In this document: in pieces, positions 35,098 through 43,814 of the stretch
How positions within the stretch are numbered: position 1 is the first letter of the stretch
Layout of the letters: every line of letters begins with the position of its first letter
Origin: Spirochaeta cellobiosiphila DSM 17781
Lineage (GTDB): Bacteria > Spirochaetota > Spirochaetia > DSM-17781
NCBI RefSeq assembly: GCF_000426705.1
Contig: NZ_KE384555.1
Span: 158,362 to 222,361 of the forward strand
Direction of reading: 5' to 3'
DNA length: 64,000 nt
Translations under genes and position numbers: made by a program
The notes under the pieces: generated by a model
Databases searched by the model: none
Told to the model about the DNA's origin: nothing
Seen by the model: the letters and a program-made list of their open reading frames with translations, nothing else

Positions 35098-35800
35098 AAC
35101 AATCCATGTCCTTATAATAGAAGATGATAGAGAGATATCCCAACTCATAGGCTTGCATATAAAAGACCTGGGTTATAAAGCAGAATATGCCTATGATGGA
35201 AACACAGGCTTAACGAAAGCATTGAGTGGGCAATATGATCTGGTCATATTAGACATAATGCTACCTCAGAAAGACGGACTCAGTCTCTGTAAAGAATTAA
35301 GAAGTCAAAATAATAATGTCCCCCTTCTTATGCTGACAGCTAAAGCGGAGGAAATAGATAGAGTTCTCGGACTGGAATTGGGAGCCGACGATTATCTTAC
35401 CAAACCCTTTAGTATACGAGAACTCATTGCCCGGATAAAAGCACTCCTGCGACGCTCTCATATACAGCAGCCTCCCCTGACCGAGAATGAATTGGTTCTG
35501 GGAGAGCTCGTTATCAATGAAGGAAAAAGGAGGGCGACCTTAAAAGGGAACATTCTCGATTTAACAGCAAAAGAATTTGAACTCCTCACCCTTTTTAGCA
35601 AAAACCCCGGGAGAGCCTATAGCCGAAGAGACCTCCTTAATATTATTTGGGGATATGACTTCGACGGTTATGAGCATACAGTCAATACCCACATCAATCG
35701 GTTAAGAAACAAAATAGAGTCTGACCTAAATCATCCTCGCTACCTTATAACCGTATGGGGTGTAGGCTACCGTTTTGCAGAAGAGAGGGAATTAAAATAA
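35087..35800 (+). CDS. OmpR/PhoB-family response regulator
   Basis: The protein has 237 residues. ATG 35087 is preferred over an in-frame TTG at 35075; neither has a clear ribosome site, and the gene overlaps the ATPase end, so translation is probably coupled. The receiver has acidic residues in LIIEDDREI, phospho-Asp in LVILDIMLPQKDG, Thr in LLMLTAKAEE and Lys in DYLTKPFS. The winged-helix DNA-binding half follows (LDLTAKEFELLTLFSKNPGRAYSRRDLLNIIWGYDF to VWGVGYRF). It pairs with the kinase that follows and is a candidate regulator of the methionine-sulfoxide operon and the OpuC-type importer. Confidence 0.9.
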   Translation: MDNKTIHVLIIEDDREISQLIGLHIKDLGYKAEYAYDGNTGLTKALSGQYDLVILDIMLPQKDGLSLCKELRSQNNNVPLLMLTAKAEEIDRVLGLELGADDYLTKPFSIRELIARIKALLRRSHIQQPPLTENELVLGELVINEGKRRATLKGNILDLTAKEFELLTLFSKNPGRAYSRRDLLNIIWGYDFDGYEHTVNTHINRLRNKIESDLNHPRYLITVWGVGYRFAEERELK

Positions 35801-37254
35801 TGATATTAAAAACTTTCTATGGACGACTATCCATACTATTTTTGCTCATGATACTGGCCTTTGGAGGCATTAGTTTATTAATAGCCTTCCAATCATCAAA
35901 ACATTTATTTGATGAAGTAGAGCAACTTCTTAACAGGGAATATGCGGCGGATATAGCCAATGAATTACAACCCCTGGTTCAAGGGGGATTCTCTCAGGAC
36001 GGCATCAAAGAAGCCATTCACTATATGATGGTTCTTAATCCCATGGTGGAAATCTACCTATTAGATGGATCAGGAGCTATATTGGCCTATTTTACTCATC
36101 CTCATGATCAACTCCTCCATACCCGGATCGATATACAGCCCGTCATCGATTTTATTAATGCAAATGGGCTAGTCCCCCTCCTGGGGCAAGACCCTCGAAG
36201 TGAAAACAGGAATAAACCCTTCTCCGCTGCGGAATTGCGGATGGGGTCAGACTTGGGCTATGTCTATGTCATCCTCAGAGGTCAGGGTTATGATAGATCT
36301 TTAGCTATGGTTAGCAATAACTACTACCTCAGATCAGGCATTATAACCTTCCTGATAGCCCTCTTGGCAACAGCCATTGTAGGACTGTCTCTTTTCTTCA
36401 TTATTACAAGACGCATCACCCATCTCGGAACCAGTGTACGGATGTTTGAGAAAGGGAATTACCATCATCGTATCCCTGTCACAGGGAATGATGATATAGG
36501 TCGCTTAGAACAGACATTCAATGATATGGCACAATCTATCAAATCAGCTTGGGAAGCAAAGGAAGATGCGGAAAAGCAGCGTTCAGATTTAATCGCCAAT
36601 ATATCCCATGATCTACGTAGTCCTTTGACCTCCATACGTGGTTATTTAGAAACGATACTCATGAAAGAATCCTCCCTATCCCAAAAAGAGAGCCAGGAAT
36701 ATCTTCATACGATCATGAAAAACGTTACCAGTCTCCAATCTCTCGTCCAAGAATTATTCGATTTAGCCAAACTGGAAGCCAAACAAATCTCCCTGCATAA
36801 GGAGACTATCAATCTGGCCGAACTCATTCAGGATGTCATACTCAAGGAAAAACCCCAAAGTGATCTCAAAAAGATAAGCATTAACTACCAACCGCCCCAA
36901 GGAGATTCCAGTCTGGAAGGTGATCTCCCACTCCTGGAAAGGGTAATCACAAACATCCTTGAAAACGCTATTCTCCACACACCAGAAGAGGGACACATAG
37001 AAATATCCATCGCAACAGAAGACAACAAACGGATCATTTCCCTCCTCGACTCTGGCTCTGGTATTGCAGAAGAAGATCTTCCCCATATCTTTGAAAGGTT
37101 CTACAGGGCGGACAAAAGCCGCAACCGTTCCCTTCCAGGGACAGGTTTAGGTCTTTCTATCGCAAAAGAAATCGTTCTTCTTCACGAAGGAACGATCCAA
37201 GCCTCTAAAGGACCAGAGAAAGGAGCCCTCTTTACTATCTCCTTTAATGTTTAA
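35800..37254 (+). CDS. Sensor histidine kinase, HAMP-HisKA type
   Basis: The protein has 484 residues. The start ATG shares its A with the TAA stop of the regulator; AGAGGGA lies upstream. Membrane helix 1 is about residues 9-30. A roughly 150-residue periplasmic sensor follows, then helix 2 about 180-202 and HAMP. HisKA has the phospho-His in IANISHDLRSPLTSIRGY, and HATPase has NILENAILH, LDSGSGI and GTGLGLSIAKEIV. The periplasmic domain is not recognised. Its place before a periplasmic methionine-sulfoxide repair operon suggests it may sense oxidants or envelope damage. Confidence 0.9.
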   Translation: MILKTFYGRLSILFLLMILAFGGISLLIAFQSSKHLFDEVEQLLNREYAADIANELQPLVQGGFSQDGIKEAIHYMMVLNPMVEIYLLDGSGAILAYFTHPHDQLLHTRIDIQPVIDFINANGLVPLLGQDPRSENRNKPFSAAELRMGSDLGYVYVILRGQGYDRSLAMVSNNYYLRSGIITFLIALLATAIVGLSLFFIITRRITHLGTSVRMFEKGNYHHRIPVTGNDDIGRLEQTFNDMAQSIKSAWEAKEDAEKQRSDLIANISHDLRSPLTSIRGYLETILMKESSLSQKESQEYLHTIMKNVTSLQSLVQELFDLAKLEAKQISLHKETINLAELIQDVILKEKPQSDLKKISINYQPPQGDSSLEGDLPLLERVITNILENAILHTPEEGHIEISIATEDNKRIISLLDSGSGIAEEDLPHIFERFYRADKSRNRSLPGTGLGLSIAKEIVLLHEGTIQASKGPEKGALFTISFNV

Positions 37255-37338
37255 AGTTTACAAATCTTTTCCTATTTTGTGATTCTTTTGTGACATTTAT
37301 TGTTTATCTTCTTAGTAATGAATAAAGGAGGTAAGCAT

Positions 37339-37815
37339 ATGAAAATGTTTACAATTGTATTATTAGGATTACTGTTAGCTTCTACAAACCTATTTGCCGG
37401 GGGACAGAAGGACGATTCTATGATGATGTCAGAAGACGAACACATGGAAGCAGATCATGCTGATTCCATGATGATGATGTCCTCTGACATGTCAGAAATG
37501 ACAGGTCTGATTGATCCCTATCCCGATTTTATGGATTTGGAAGGAGCCCAGCTAATGGCACAATCCGAACCAACAGTACTCTTCTTCTATGCCACGTGGT
37601 GTCCTACTTGTCAAGAAGCTAAGAAAGAGCTTCAAAGCCGAGTTGATGACCTAAAAGGGATCAACCTACTCATAGTAGATTATGATAACTCTGATGATCT
37701 TCAAAAGATGTACGGAGTCACTTACCAACATACCTTTGTACAAATAGACTCAGAAGGCAAAGCCATAAAGAAATGGAATGGCGGTTCTGTAGATAAAATA
37801 TTGGAGATGATGTAA
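37339..37815 (+). CDS. Periplasmic thioredoxin-like protein with Met-rich linker
   Basis: The protein has 158 residues. ATG 37339 is chosen for its GGAGG site. The signal peptide (MKMFTIVLLGLLLASTNLFA) is followed by the spirochaete-type GGQKDD mature end. Residues 28-54 form a low-complexity linker in which 10 of 27 residues are Met (MMMSEDEHMEADHADSMMMM...). The rest is a thioredoxin fold with active site WCPTC (Cys88, Cys91). It probably carries electrons from the CcdA-Trx protein encoded next to the two exported Msr enzymes. The Met-rich linker could serve as oxidant sink, sensor or metal ligand; this is inference. Confidence 0.85.
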   Translation: MKMFTIVLLGLLLASTNLFAGGQKDDSMMMSEDEHMEADHADSMMMMSSDMSEMTGLIDPYPDFMDLEGAQLMAQSEPTVLFFYATWCPTCQEAKKELQSRVDDLKGINLLIVDYDNSDDLQKMYGVTYQHTFVQIDSEGKAIKKWNGGSVDKILEMM

Positions 37816-39497
37816 TGATCATTCTCTCTTTTTTCGCCTTTCTGTCAGGGATAGTTACCATACTATCCCCTTGTATTCTCCCGGTTCTGCCCCTTGTCTT
37901 GTCAGGAAGTGTCGGAGGAAAGAGAAAACCAATCGGTGTGATCATCGGATTCATCCTAAGCTTTAGCTTCTTCACCCTCCTCCTCTCCACTTTGGTACAG
38001 ACACTGAATATCCCCCCTGAAGCATTACGCTGGGTTGCCATAGCTATCATCTTTATCTTTGGGATTATGCTGATCTTTCCTACCATCCTGGGAGTATTTG
38101 AGACCTTCTTATCCAGAATCATCAAAATAAAGCCCCAATCGAAATCTCAGGGATTAGGAGGAGGAATCCTTCTGGGCAGTAGTCTCGGTTTAATATGGAC
38201 CCCCTGTGTAGGCCCTATTATGGCCTCTGTTATCAGCTTAGCCATTAGTCAGCAGGTAAAAGGATCAAGCATAGTCTTAATTATAGCCTATGCCCTGGGA
38301 ACATCTATTCCTATGATTGCCATCATGCTGGGAGGACGAAAACTCATCAATGCCCTACCTTTTATCAAGCATTCCGCCTCTTCGATCCAAAGGGTCTTCG
38401 GGGTCATTATGATCTTTCTTGCCCTGGCTATCGGTCTGGGATGGGATCGTCAATTCCAAAGCTATGTTCTGAATAAGTTTCCCCAATATGGCACAGGACT
38501 GACGAGTTTTGAGAACACCAAGATTGTTCAGAAGGAGTTGAACAAACAAAGGGAATCCACTAGTTCCCTGTCCTGGCAGAATCCCCCTCAAGGCGGCCTC
38601 TTGGGCCAATACGGATCAGCTCCGGACTTTATCTCTAACAGCACCTGGCTTAATTCAGAACCTTTGGACTGGGATAGTTTAAAAGGCAAGGTTGTCCTTA
38701 TAGATTTTTGGACGTACAGCTGTATCAACTGTGTACGTACCATTCCCCATCTTCAGAACTGGTATGACAAATACAAGGATCAAGGACTTGTCATCATTGG
38801 AGTACACGCTCCTGAATTTGCTTTTGAAAGAAATAGGAACAATGTCATGACTGCCATGGAAGAATTAGGAGTTACCTGGCCTGTTGTTCAAGATAATAAT
38901 TTCCAATTATGGAACGACTATAACAATAGATTCTGGCCTGCCCATTACTTTGTAGATGCCCGGGGACAGATCCGCTATTACCACTTTGGTGAAGGGGGTA
39001 CAGAGACTTCAGAAAAGGTCATACAAAAACTGTTAAAGGAAGCTGGCTATTCTGTTAAGGAAAGCATTGATAAAGAGACTAAGAATACCAAAAGCAGGAT
39101 TACTAAAGAAACCTATCTCGGTTATGGAAGAGCAGATGCCTATAAAGGATCAATCATCACTCAGGAAGAACAAAAGACTTACCAGCCTGACTCGACCTTA
39201 CAGGAAGGAGAATGGACACTGGAAGGTTCATGGACAGTACGAAAAGACTTCATTGAAACAGAAGGGGATAGCCAGATTAAGCTCTCTTTTACAGCAAAGA
39301 ATGTCTACATGGTAGTGGATCCTTTAGAGGAAGAACCGAGTATCACTATCACAATAGACGGCTCAGAGCAGACCTCGACTCTAGAACCTACAGAAAGCAA
39401 GCTATACCAGCTCGTCCAGTTGGACAAAACCGGATCTCATATACTAACTCTAACCATCAAAGGAAAGGTACGTTTCTATACCTTTACCTTTGGATAA
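37815..39497 (+). CDS. DipZ-like CcdA-thioredoxin fusion
   Basis: The protein has 560 residues. The N-terminal CcdA domain (about 1-225, six or seven helices) has the two redox Cys in helices: ILSPCILPVLP (Cys20) and LIWTPCVGP (Cys131). The periplasmic thioredoxin-like domain (about 255-410) has active site TYSCINC (Cys303, Cys306). A beta-rich C-terminal domain (about 430-560) resembles the extra module of mycobacterial DipZ. It moves reducing equivalents from cytosolic thioredoxin across the membrane, here most likely to the Met-rich thioredoxin and the Msr pair. ATG overlaps the preceding stop (TAATG). Confidence 0.9.
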   Translation: MIILSFFAFLSGIVTILSPCILPVLPLVLSGSVGGKRKPIGVIIGFILSFSFFTLLLSTLVQTLNIPPEALRWVAIAIIFIFGIMLIFPTILGVFETFLSRIIKIKPQSKSQGLGGGILLGSSLGLIWTPCVGPIMASVISLAISQQVKGSSIVLIIAYALGTSIPMIAIMLGGRKLINALPFIKHSASSIQRVFGVIMIFLALAIGLGWDRQFQSYVLNKFPQYGTGLTSFENTKIVQKELNKQRESTSSLSWQNPPQGGLLGQYGSAPDFISNSTWLNSEPLDWDSLKGKVVLIDFWTYSCINCVRTIPHLQNWYDKYKDQGLVIIGVHAPEFAFERNRNNVMTAMEELGVTWPVVQDNNFQLWNDYNNRFWPAHYFVDARGQIRYYHFGEGGTETSEKVIQKLLKEAGYSVKESIDKETKNTKSRITKETYLGYGRADAYKGSIITQEEQKTYQPDSTLQEGEWTLEGSWTVRKDFIETEGDSQIKLSFTAKNVYMVVDPLEEEPSITITIDGSEQTSTLEPTESKLYQLVQLDKTGSHILTLTIKGKVRFYTFTFG

Positions 39498-39517
39498 ATC
39501 CCTAAGGAGGAAAAACA

Positions 39518-40063
39518 ATGAAATACATAATGATCATCTTAATGCTTCAAGCGGGACTCTTAATAGCTCAGGATATCAGGGAAGGAACAATACCTCCTCC
39601 CCAATTAACAAACAGTACCTATCAGAAACCATCAGATAAGGAACTGAAAAAACAACTCACCCCTCTCCAGTATAAAGTCACCCAGCATGAAGGCACAGAA
39701 AGGGCTTTCCAAAACGAATACTGGAATAACCATGAAGAGGGCATCTATGTGGATATCGTATCAGGGGAACCTCTCTTTAGTTCCACTGATAAATATGACT
39801 CTCGCACAGGTTGGCCCAGCTTCACCAAACCCTTAGCTGACGGCAATATTCAATATAACAAAGACAGTTCCTGGGGAATGGTACGTACAGAAGTACGAAG
39901 TACCTACGGTGATAATCACCTGGGTCATCTATTCAATGATGGACCAAAGCCTACAGGACTGCGTTACTGCATCAATTCTGCTTCACTAAGGTTTATTCCA
40001 AAAACCCGAATGAAACAGGAAGGCTACGGAAATCTACTCTATCTCTTTGGAGAAATGAAATGA
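39518..40063 (+). CDS. msrB: Exported methionine-R-sulfoxide reductase
   Basis: The protein has 181 residues. An N-terminal signal peptide ([18 protein letters not shown]) places it in the periplasm. MsrB motifs follow: [50 protein letters not shown] and catalytic [12 protein letters not shown] (Cys151). The two CxxC zinc pairs of zinc-type MsrB are absent, and Cys151 is the only Cys in the protein, so there is no resolving Cys. The sulfenic acid must be reduced by a partner thiol, plausibly the thioredoxin domains encoded just upstream. Ribosome site AAGGAGG. Confidence 0.93.
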   Translation: MKYIMIILMLQAGLLIAQDIREGTIPPPQLTNSTYQKPSDKELKKQLTPLQYKVTQHEGTERAFQNEYWNNHEEGIYVDIVSGEPLFSSTDKYDSRTGWPSFTKPLADGNIQYNKDSSWGMVRTEVRSTYGDNHLGHLFNDGPKPTGLRYCINSASLRFIPKTRMKQEGYGNLLYLFGEMK

Positions 40064-40704
40064 AATATCTATCTACCATTATCTTATTATTAACAGCTGT
40101 CTTAACGGGCAGCTTATGGAGTCAAGGATCACCGGAATTACGAGGACCTCTACCGGAATGGAAAGACCAATACACCATGGATCAAGTGGAGACAGCCGTC
40201 TTCGCAGGAGGATGCTTTTGGGGAGTGGAAGGAGTCTATGAACAACTAAAAGGGGTATTGGATGTTCATTCAGGCTATGCGGGAGGTAGTGAGAAGACCG
40301 CCCACTACAATATGGTCAGCTCCGGAGCTACGGGACATGCCGAATCTGTTCAGATCATCTATGATCCTTCCATCATAAGCTACAAAACCCTCTTGGAAGT
40401 CTTCTTTACTGTAGCTCATGATCCCACACAGCTGAATTATCAAGGTCCAGATAGAGGAACCCAATACCGGTCAGCCATATTCTACGTGAATGAACAGCAG
40501 CGACAGGAAGCAGAAAGATATATCAAAGCGGATAAGAGAGACATAGTAACCCTAGTCAGCCCTTTAAAGAAGTTCTACATGGCAGAAAAATACCATCAGG
40601 ACTTTATGCGTCTAAATCCTGACTACCCCTATATCAGGTATTGGGACTTACCTAAAATCGTAGAACTAAAGGCTCAGTATCCAGAGCTACTGGCCCAACC
40701 CTAA
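40060..40704 (+). CDS. msrA: Exported methionine-S-sulfoxide reductase
   Basis: The protein has 214 residues. A signal peptide ([22 protein letters not shown]) precedes the MsrA domain: [21 protein letters not shown] (catalytic Cys52), [49 protein letters not shown], and EKYHQDFM. Cys52 is the only Cys, so this too is a one-Cys enzyme needing an external reductant. It overlaps msrB by 4 bases (ATGA). With MsrB it covers both sulfoxide diastereomers in the periplasm. Confidence 0.93.
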   Translation: MKYLSTIILLLTAVLTGSLWSQGSPELRGPLPEWKDQYTMDQVETAVFAGGCFWGVEGVYEQLKGVLDVHSGYAGGSEKTAHYNMVSSGATGHAESVQIIYDPSIISYKTLLEVFFTVAHDPTQLNYQGPDRGTQYRSAIFYVNEQQRQEAERYIKADKRDIVTLVSPLKKFYMAEKYHQDFMRLNPDYPYIRYWDLPKIVELKAQYPELLAQP

Positions 40705-40713
40705 TCAGGAATT

Positions 40714-40742
40714 TTGTCTTTCCCAAAGCTTATACTTATACT
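40714..40742 (+). promoter_or_regulatory. Promoter of the OpuC-type binding lipoprotein
   Basis: TTGTCT (40714-40719) and TATACT (40737-40742) are exactly 17 bp apart. Transcription would start about 25 bases before the ATG, so the gene can be expressed separately from the msr operon. Confidence 0.65.
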
Positions 40743-40774
40743 AAAAGGGTAAAGCCAATAAAGGGAGTTCAATA

Positions 40775-41683
40775 ATGAAAAAGAGCACTATGACAATCAT
40801 CCTCATGGCAGGACTGTTATCACTCAGTCTACTCACAAGTTGTCAGGGAAAAGCAGAGGACAACCTTGTCAAAATCGCCACAAAACCTATGACAGAACAA
40901 TTCCTGTTAGGAGAGATGTTGGCCCAACTCATTGAAAGCCGGAGTGACATTAGGGTGGAACTCATCAAAGGGATTGGAGGAGGGACTTCCAATATTCATC
41001 CAGGTTTAATCAAAGGTGAGTTTGATATGTATCCGGAATACACAGGAACAGGATGGAGCTTTGTTCTCAAAAAAGAAGGAATTCCTGATGATCAGACTCT
41101 CTATACCCAATTAGTTAAAGACTACAAAGACCAATATAACCTGGAATGGGTGGGCCTCTATGGGTTCAATAACACCTATGGCTTAGTCATTCGAAAGGAT
41201 TTAGCCCAACAATACGGTATCAAAACCTATTCAGACCTGGCGAACTATGATGATCAGTTAAGCTTTGGAGCAGAGTATGACTTCTACGAAAGGGAAGACG
41301 GATACAAGGCCCTCTGTGCAGAATACGGACTTGAGTTCCAAAAACATGTCGACCTCGATATAGGACTCAAATACAACGCTATCAATAGTAAGCAAATTGA
41401 TGTGATGAATATATTTACCACAGATGGTCAATTGAGTGTATCTGACACAACCGTTCTCAAGGATGATAAAAACTTCTACCAGACCTACTACTGTGGAACT
41501 GTTGTACGCTCAGAGACTTTGGAACGCTACCCCGAATTAAAGCCCATCCTTTTATTGATGGATAATATTCTGGATGACCAGACTATGGCCGACCTGAATT
41601 ATCAAGTAGAAGGAGAACATAAGAGCGATAAAGAGGTAGCGACCCAGTTCCTCCTATCTAAAGGGCTTCTGACAGAATCCTAA
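40775..41683 (+). CDS. OpuC/OsmF-type osmoprotectant-binding lipoprotein
   Basis: The protein has 302 residues. Lipoprotein signal (LLSLSLLTSCQG, lipidated Cys about 23). The QAT-family binding-protein body is clear: KIATKPMTEQFLLGEMLAQLIE, KGIGGGTSNIHPGLIKGEFDMYPEYTGTGW (the hallmark YPEYTGT) and NAINSKQIDVMNIFTTDGQL. It should present choline, betaine or a related compatible solute to the permease/ATPase pair at 33725-35097, with which no other binding protein is encoded. It has its own promoter and converges on the phosphoesterase, overlapping its end by 4 bases. Confidence 0.88.
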   Translation: MKKSTMTIILMAGLLSLSLLTSCQGKAEDNLVKIATKPMTEQFLLGEMLAQLIESRSDIRVELIKGIGGGTSNIHPGLIKGEFDMYPEYTGTGWSFVLKKEGIPDDQTLYTQLVKDYKDQYNLEWVGLYGFNNTYGLVIRKDLAQQYGIKTYSDLANYDDQLSFGAEYDFYEREDGYKALCAEYGLEFQKHVDLDIGLKYNAINSKQIDVMNIFTTDGQLSVSDTTVLKDDKNFYQTYYCGTVVRSETLERYPELKPILLLMDNILDDQTMADLNYQVEGEHKSDKEVATQFLLSKGLLTES

Positions 41684-42984
41684 AGATTGAGTTCTATATA
41701 CAGATCATTATCAGGAGGAGTCCCATCCTCCTTGATACTGTCTAGATAATTCTCCAGAAAAGGATTTATCCAGGAACGGGCTTTCTCATCTATCCCAGGA
41801 ATATCAATGGGAGTCTCCCCTTCCCTTCCTGCAAAGAAATCAGCATTAGATTCTCCTGTCCATTTCTTAATTTCCTCTAATGTCTCCTCATCAATCGCAT
41901 CTGTATTCACCGATTTATCAACCATCAGATTAGATAGTTTAATAAAGAAATCCCGGGAGTATTGGGGAAAATTCCGTAATTGATCATCCTCAATATCATT
42001 TTCTTTAGCCCAGGTTTCAACGTCTACAGGATGAGCTTCGTAATGCCAGGCGGAAGGACCAAAGCTGATACGTCCATACTGATGAGGATAAACAGATAAG
42101 GCATTAGTAGCCACATCATAAATTTTCCTATCCCCTAGAGACTTCTGAATTATATCCTGAATATGAATGTGTCCTGTAAGTACCATGGGGATATTCCAAT
42201 CAAGGAACTGCTCTTGAAGCTTGTCACTATCATCAATAGTAAAGCCCTCACTCACCATAGGATTATGCTTAATCAAACTATGATGCATAGCAACAAATAT
42301 TTGCTTATTGTCTCCGTGCGCTTTAGCAACAAGATCCCCCATCCAGGCTAAAGTAGAAGGACGGATAAAGCCGCCCTGAACGGGATTACCTAAGACTTTA
42401 TTGTTAGAATATTTATTAGAATCCACCATCAAGACCTGAATACCTTCTATAGGTTCAATCAAATAACTCAGAGAATCCTTATCATAGGATAAAGCCCCCT
42501 TATAACCAAAATCCTTGTAGATTTTCTTAAAATCATAGGGGGTTATAGATTTTGAAGGGAAAGCCTTATCCTTATAGAAAGTCAAGGCTCTGGGATTATT
42601 GATATCATGATTACCAGGAATCACATAAACTTGAGTCCCCCCCTCTTCAACTTCCTTGAAGTAATCAGCCAAATCTTTATGACTTCTCTTGGCTCCATTA
42701 AAAGTTAAGTCCCCTGTTACAAGTAAAACTTTTGGTTTATCCCTTTCAATGGTAGATTTGAGGGCCGCTAATAAGGGAGCTTGAACATACATATTCTTTC
42801 CATCCCCCTCTTCCACCAGCTCAGTATAAAGGGAGCCCTCATCGTGTAATTTATCAGCCAGGTAGTGTATATCGCTTACAACAAATAAAGAGGTCTGATT
42901 CAGATTAAACTTCTCCTTATTGCCACAGGACATAAGGAGTAATGGTAGGACCAATAATAAAAAAAGTATTTTTCGTAAGAACAT
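41680..42984 (-). CDS. Metallophosphoesterase lipoprotein
   Basis: The protein has 434 residues. Lipoprotein signal (MFLRKILFLLLVLPLLLMSCGN, Cys20). The calcineurin-like two-metal core is complete: FVVSDIHY (about 34-41), LLVTGDLTFNG, VIPGNHDI, VAMHHSLI and LTGHIHIQD. The C-terminal third (about 300-434) is not recognised. It hydrolyses phosphomono- or diesters outside the cytoplasmic membrane; the substrate is unknown. Ribosome site TAGGAG. It is the last gene of a minus-strand group with the macrodomain and DUF1848 genes. Confidence 0.85.
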   Translation of the reverse strand: MFLRKILFLLLVLPLLLMSCGNKEKFNLNQTSLFVVSDIHYLADKLHDEGSLYTELVEEGDGKNMYVQAPLLAALKSTIERDKPKVLLVTGDLTFNGAKRSHKDLADYFKEVEEGGTQVYVIPGNHDINNPRALTFYKDKAFPSKSITPYDFKKIYKDFGYKGALSYDKDSLSYLIEPIEGIQVLMVDSNKYSNNKVLGNPVQGGFIRPSTLAWMGDLVAKAHGDNKQIFVAMHHSLIKHNPMVSEGFTIDDSDKLQEQFLDWNIPMVLTGHIHIQDIIQKSLGDRKIYDVATNALSVYPHQYGRISFGPSAWHYEAHPVDVETWAKENDIEDDQLRNFPQYSRDFFIKLSNLMVDKSVNTDAIDEETLEEIKKWTGESNADFFAGREGETPIDIPGIDEKARSWINPFLENYLDSIKEDGTPPDNDLYIELNL

Positions 42985-42993
42985 TTTACGCTC

Positions 42994-43803
42994 CTAGGAT
43001 ATCAAAAGAGCCCGATAGATATTCCAATCAAGCTCTGTAAAGACATTAAAAATTATCCTATCAAAACTAACAGGATACTTATCAAGGTAATGAATAACCG
43101 TGTCTAAGGCAATTTCTGCGGCCCGTTGCTGGGGAAAATGGAACACTCCTGTGGATATGCAGCAAAAGGCAAGGGTCCTGATTCCTTTCTTGATAGCCCC
43201 TTCCAGACAGGAGACATAGCACTTATTCAGCATAAACTCGTCCTCTTCTGTTAGATCCCCCTCTATAATGGGGCCAACCGTATGGAGAACATAACGGGAG
43301 GGAAGGTTATAAGCTTTGGTTATCTTCACATCCCCTGTAGATTCTTCATGACCTTGAGCCATCATAATATCCCAGCACTCATCCCTTAACTGAAGCCCTG
43401 CCCCTGAATGAATGACATTATCAATACACTCATGGCCCGGGGTAAAACAGCCTAGCAAACGACTATTCGCTGCATTGACAATACCATCCACTTTTAATCG
43501 AGTGATATCCCCCCGCCAAAGAGAGAGAAGTGAGGCGTTTTTCAATGGAGAATGAAACTCCTCCTTTGCATGAGGAATGTCTGATAAGGTCACAACACCC
43601 TTCTTCTCAAGGAGATGCTGCAAGAGGGCATCCTGTTTATCCCAATAAGAATCAGGAAGAACCTTACCCGGATATCGTTCATTCATTAATCCCCGGAATA
43701 CCTTATATTTGCTATCAAAATCCCCCCATTCTTTTAGCTGGGGTTTGAGCTTATCATTAAGAGTTAGAATCAGATCATCCAATGTTGTTAGTATATCTTC
43801 CAT
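42994..43803 (-). CDS. Zinc macrodomain protein-ADP-ribose hydrolase
   Basis: The protein has 269 residues, matching the length of the SirTM-associated macrodomain hydrolases of Staphylococcus and Streptococcus. The helical N-terminal extension is followed by the macro fold: LWRGDITRLKVDGIVNAANSRLLG (about 95-118), the zinc-binding signature CFTPGHECIDNVIH (Cys119, His124, Cys126), HTVGPII and FCCISTGVFHFP (ADP-ribose loop). It removes mono-ADP-ribose from proteins. The usual neighbours (sirtuin SirTM, GcvH-L, lipoate ligase) are not in view; instead it is 11 bases behind a DUF1848 gene. Confidence 0.88.
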   Translation of the reverse strand: MEDILTTLDDLILTLNDKLKPQLKEWGDFDSKYKVFRGLMNERYPGKVLPDSYWDKQDALLQHLLEKKGVVTLSDIPHAKEEFHSPLKNASLLSLWRGDITRLKVDGIVNAANSRLLGCFTPGHECIDNVIHSGAGLQLRDECWDIMMAQGHEESTGDVKITKAYNLPSRYVLHTVGPIIEGDLTEEDEFMLNKCYVSCLEGAIKKGIRTLAFCCISTGVFHFPQQRAAEIALDTVIHYLDKYPVSFDRIIFNVFTELDWNIYRALLIS

Positions 43804-43814
43804 CGGGTAGCCTC

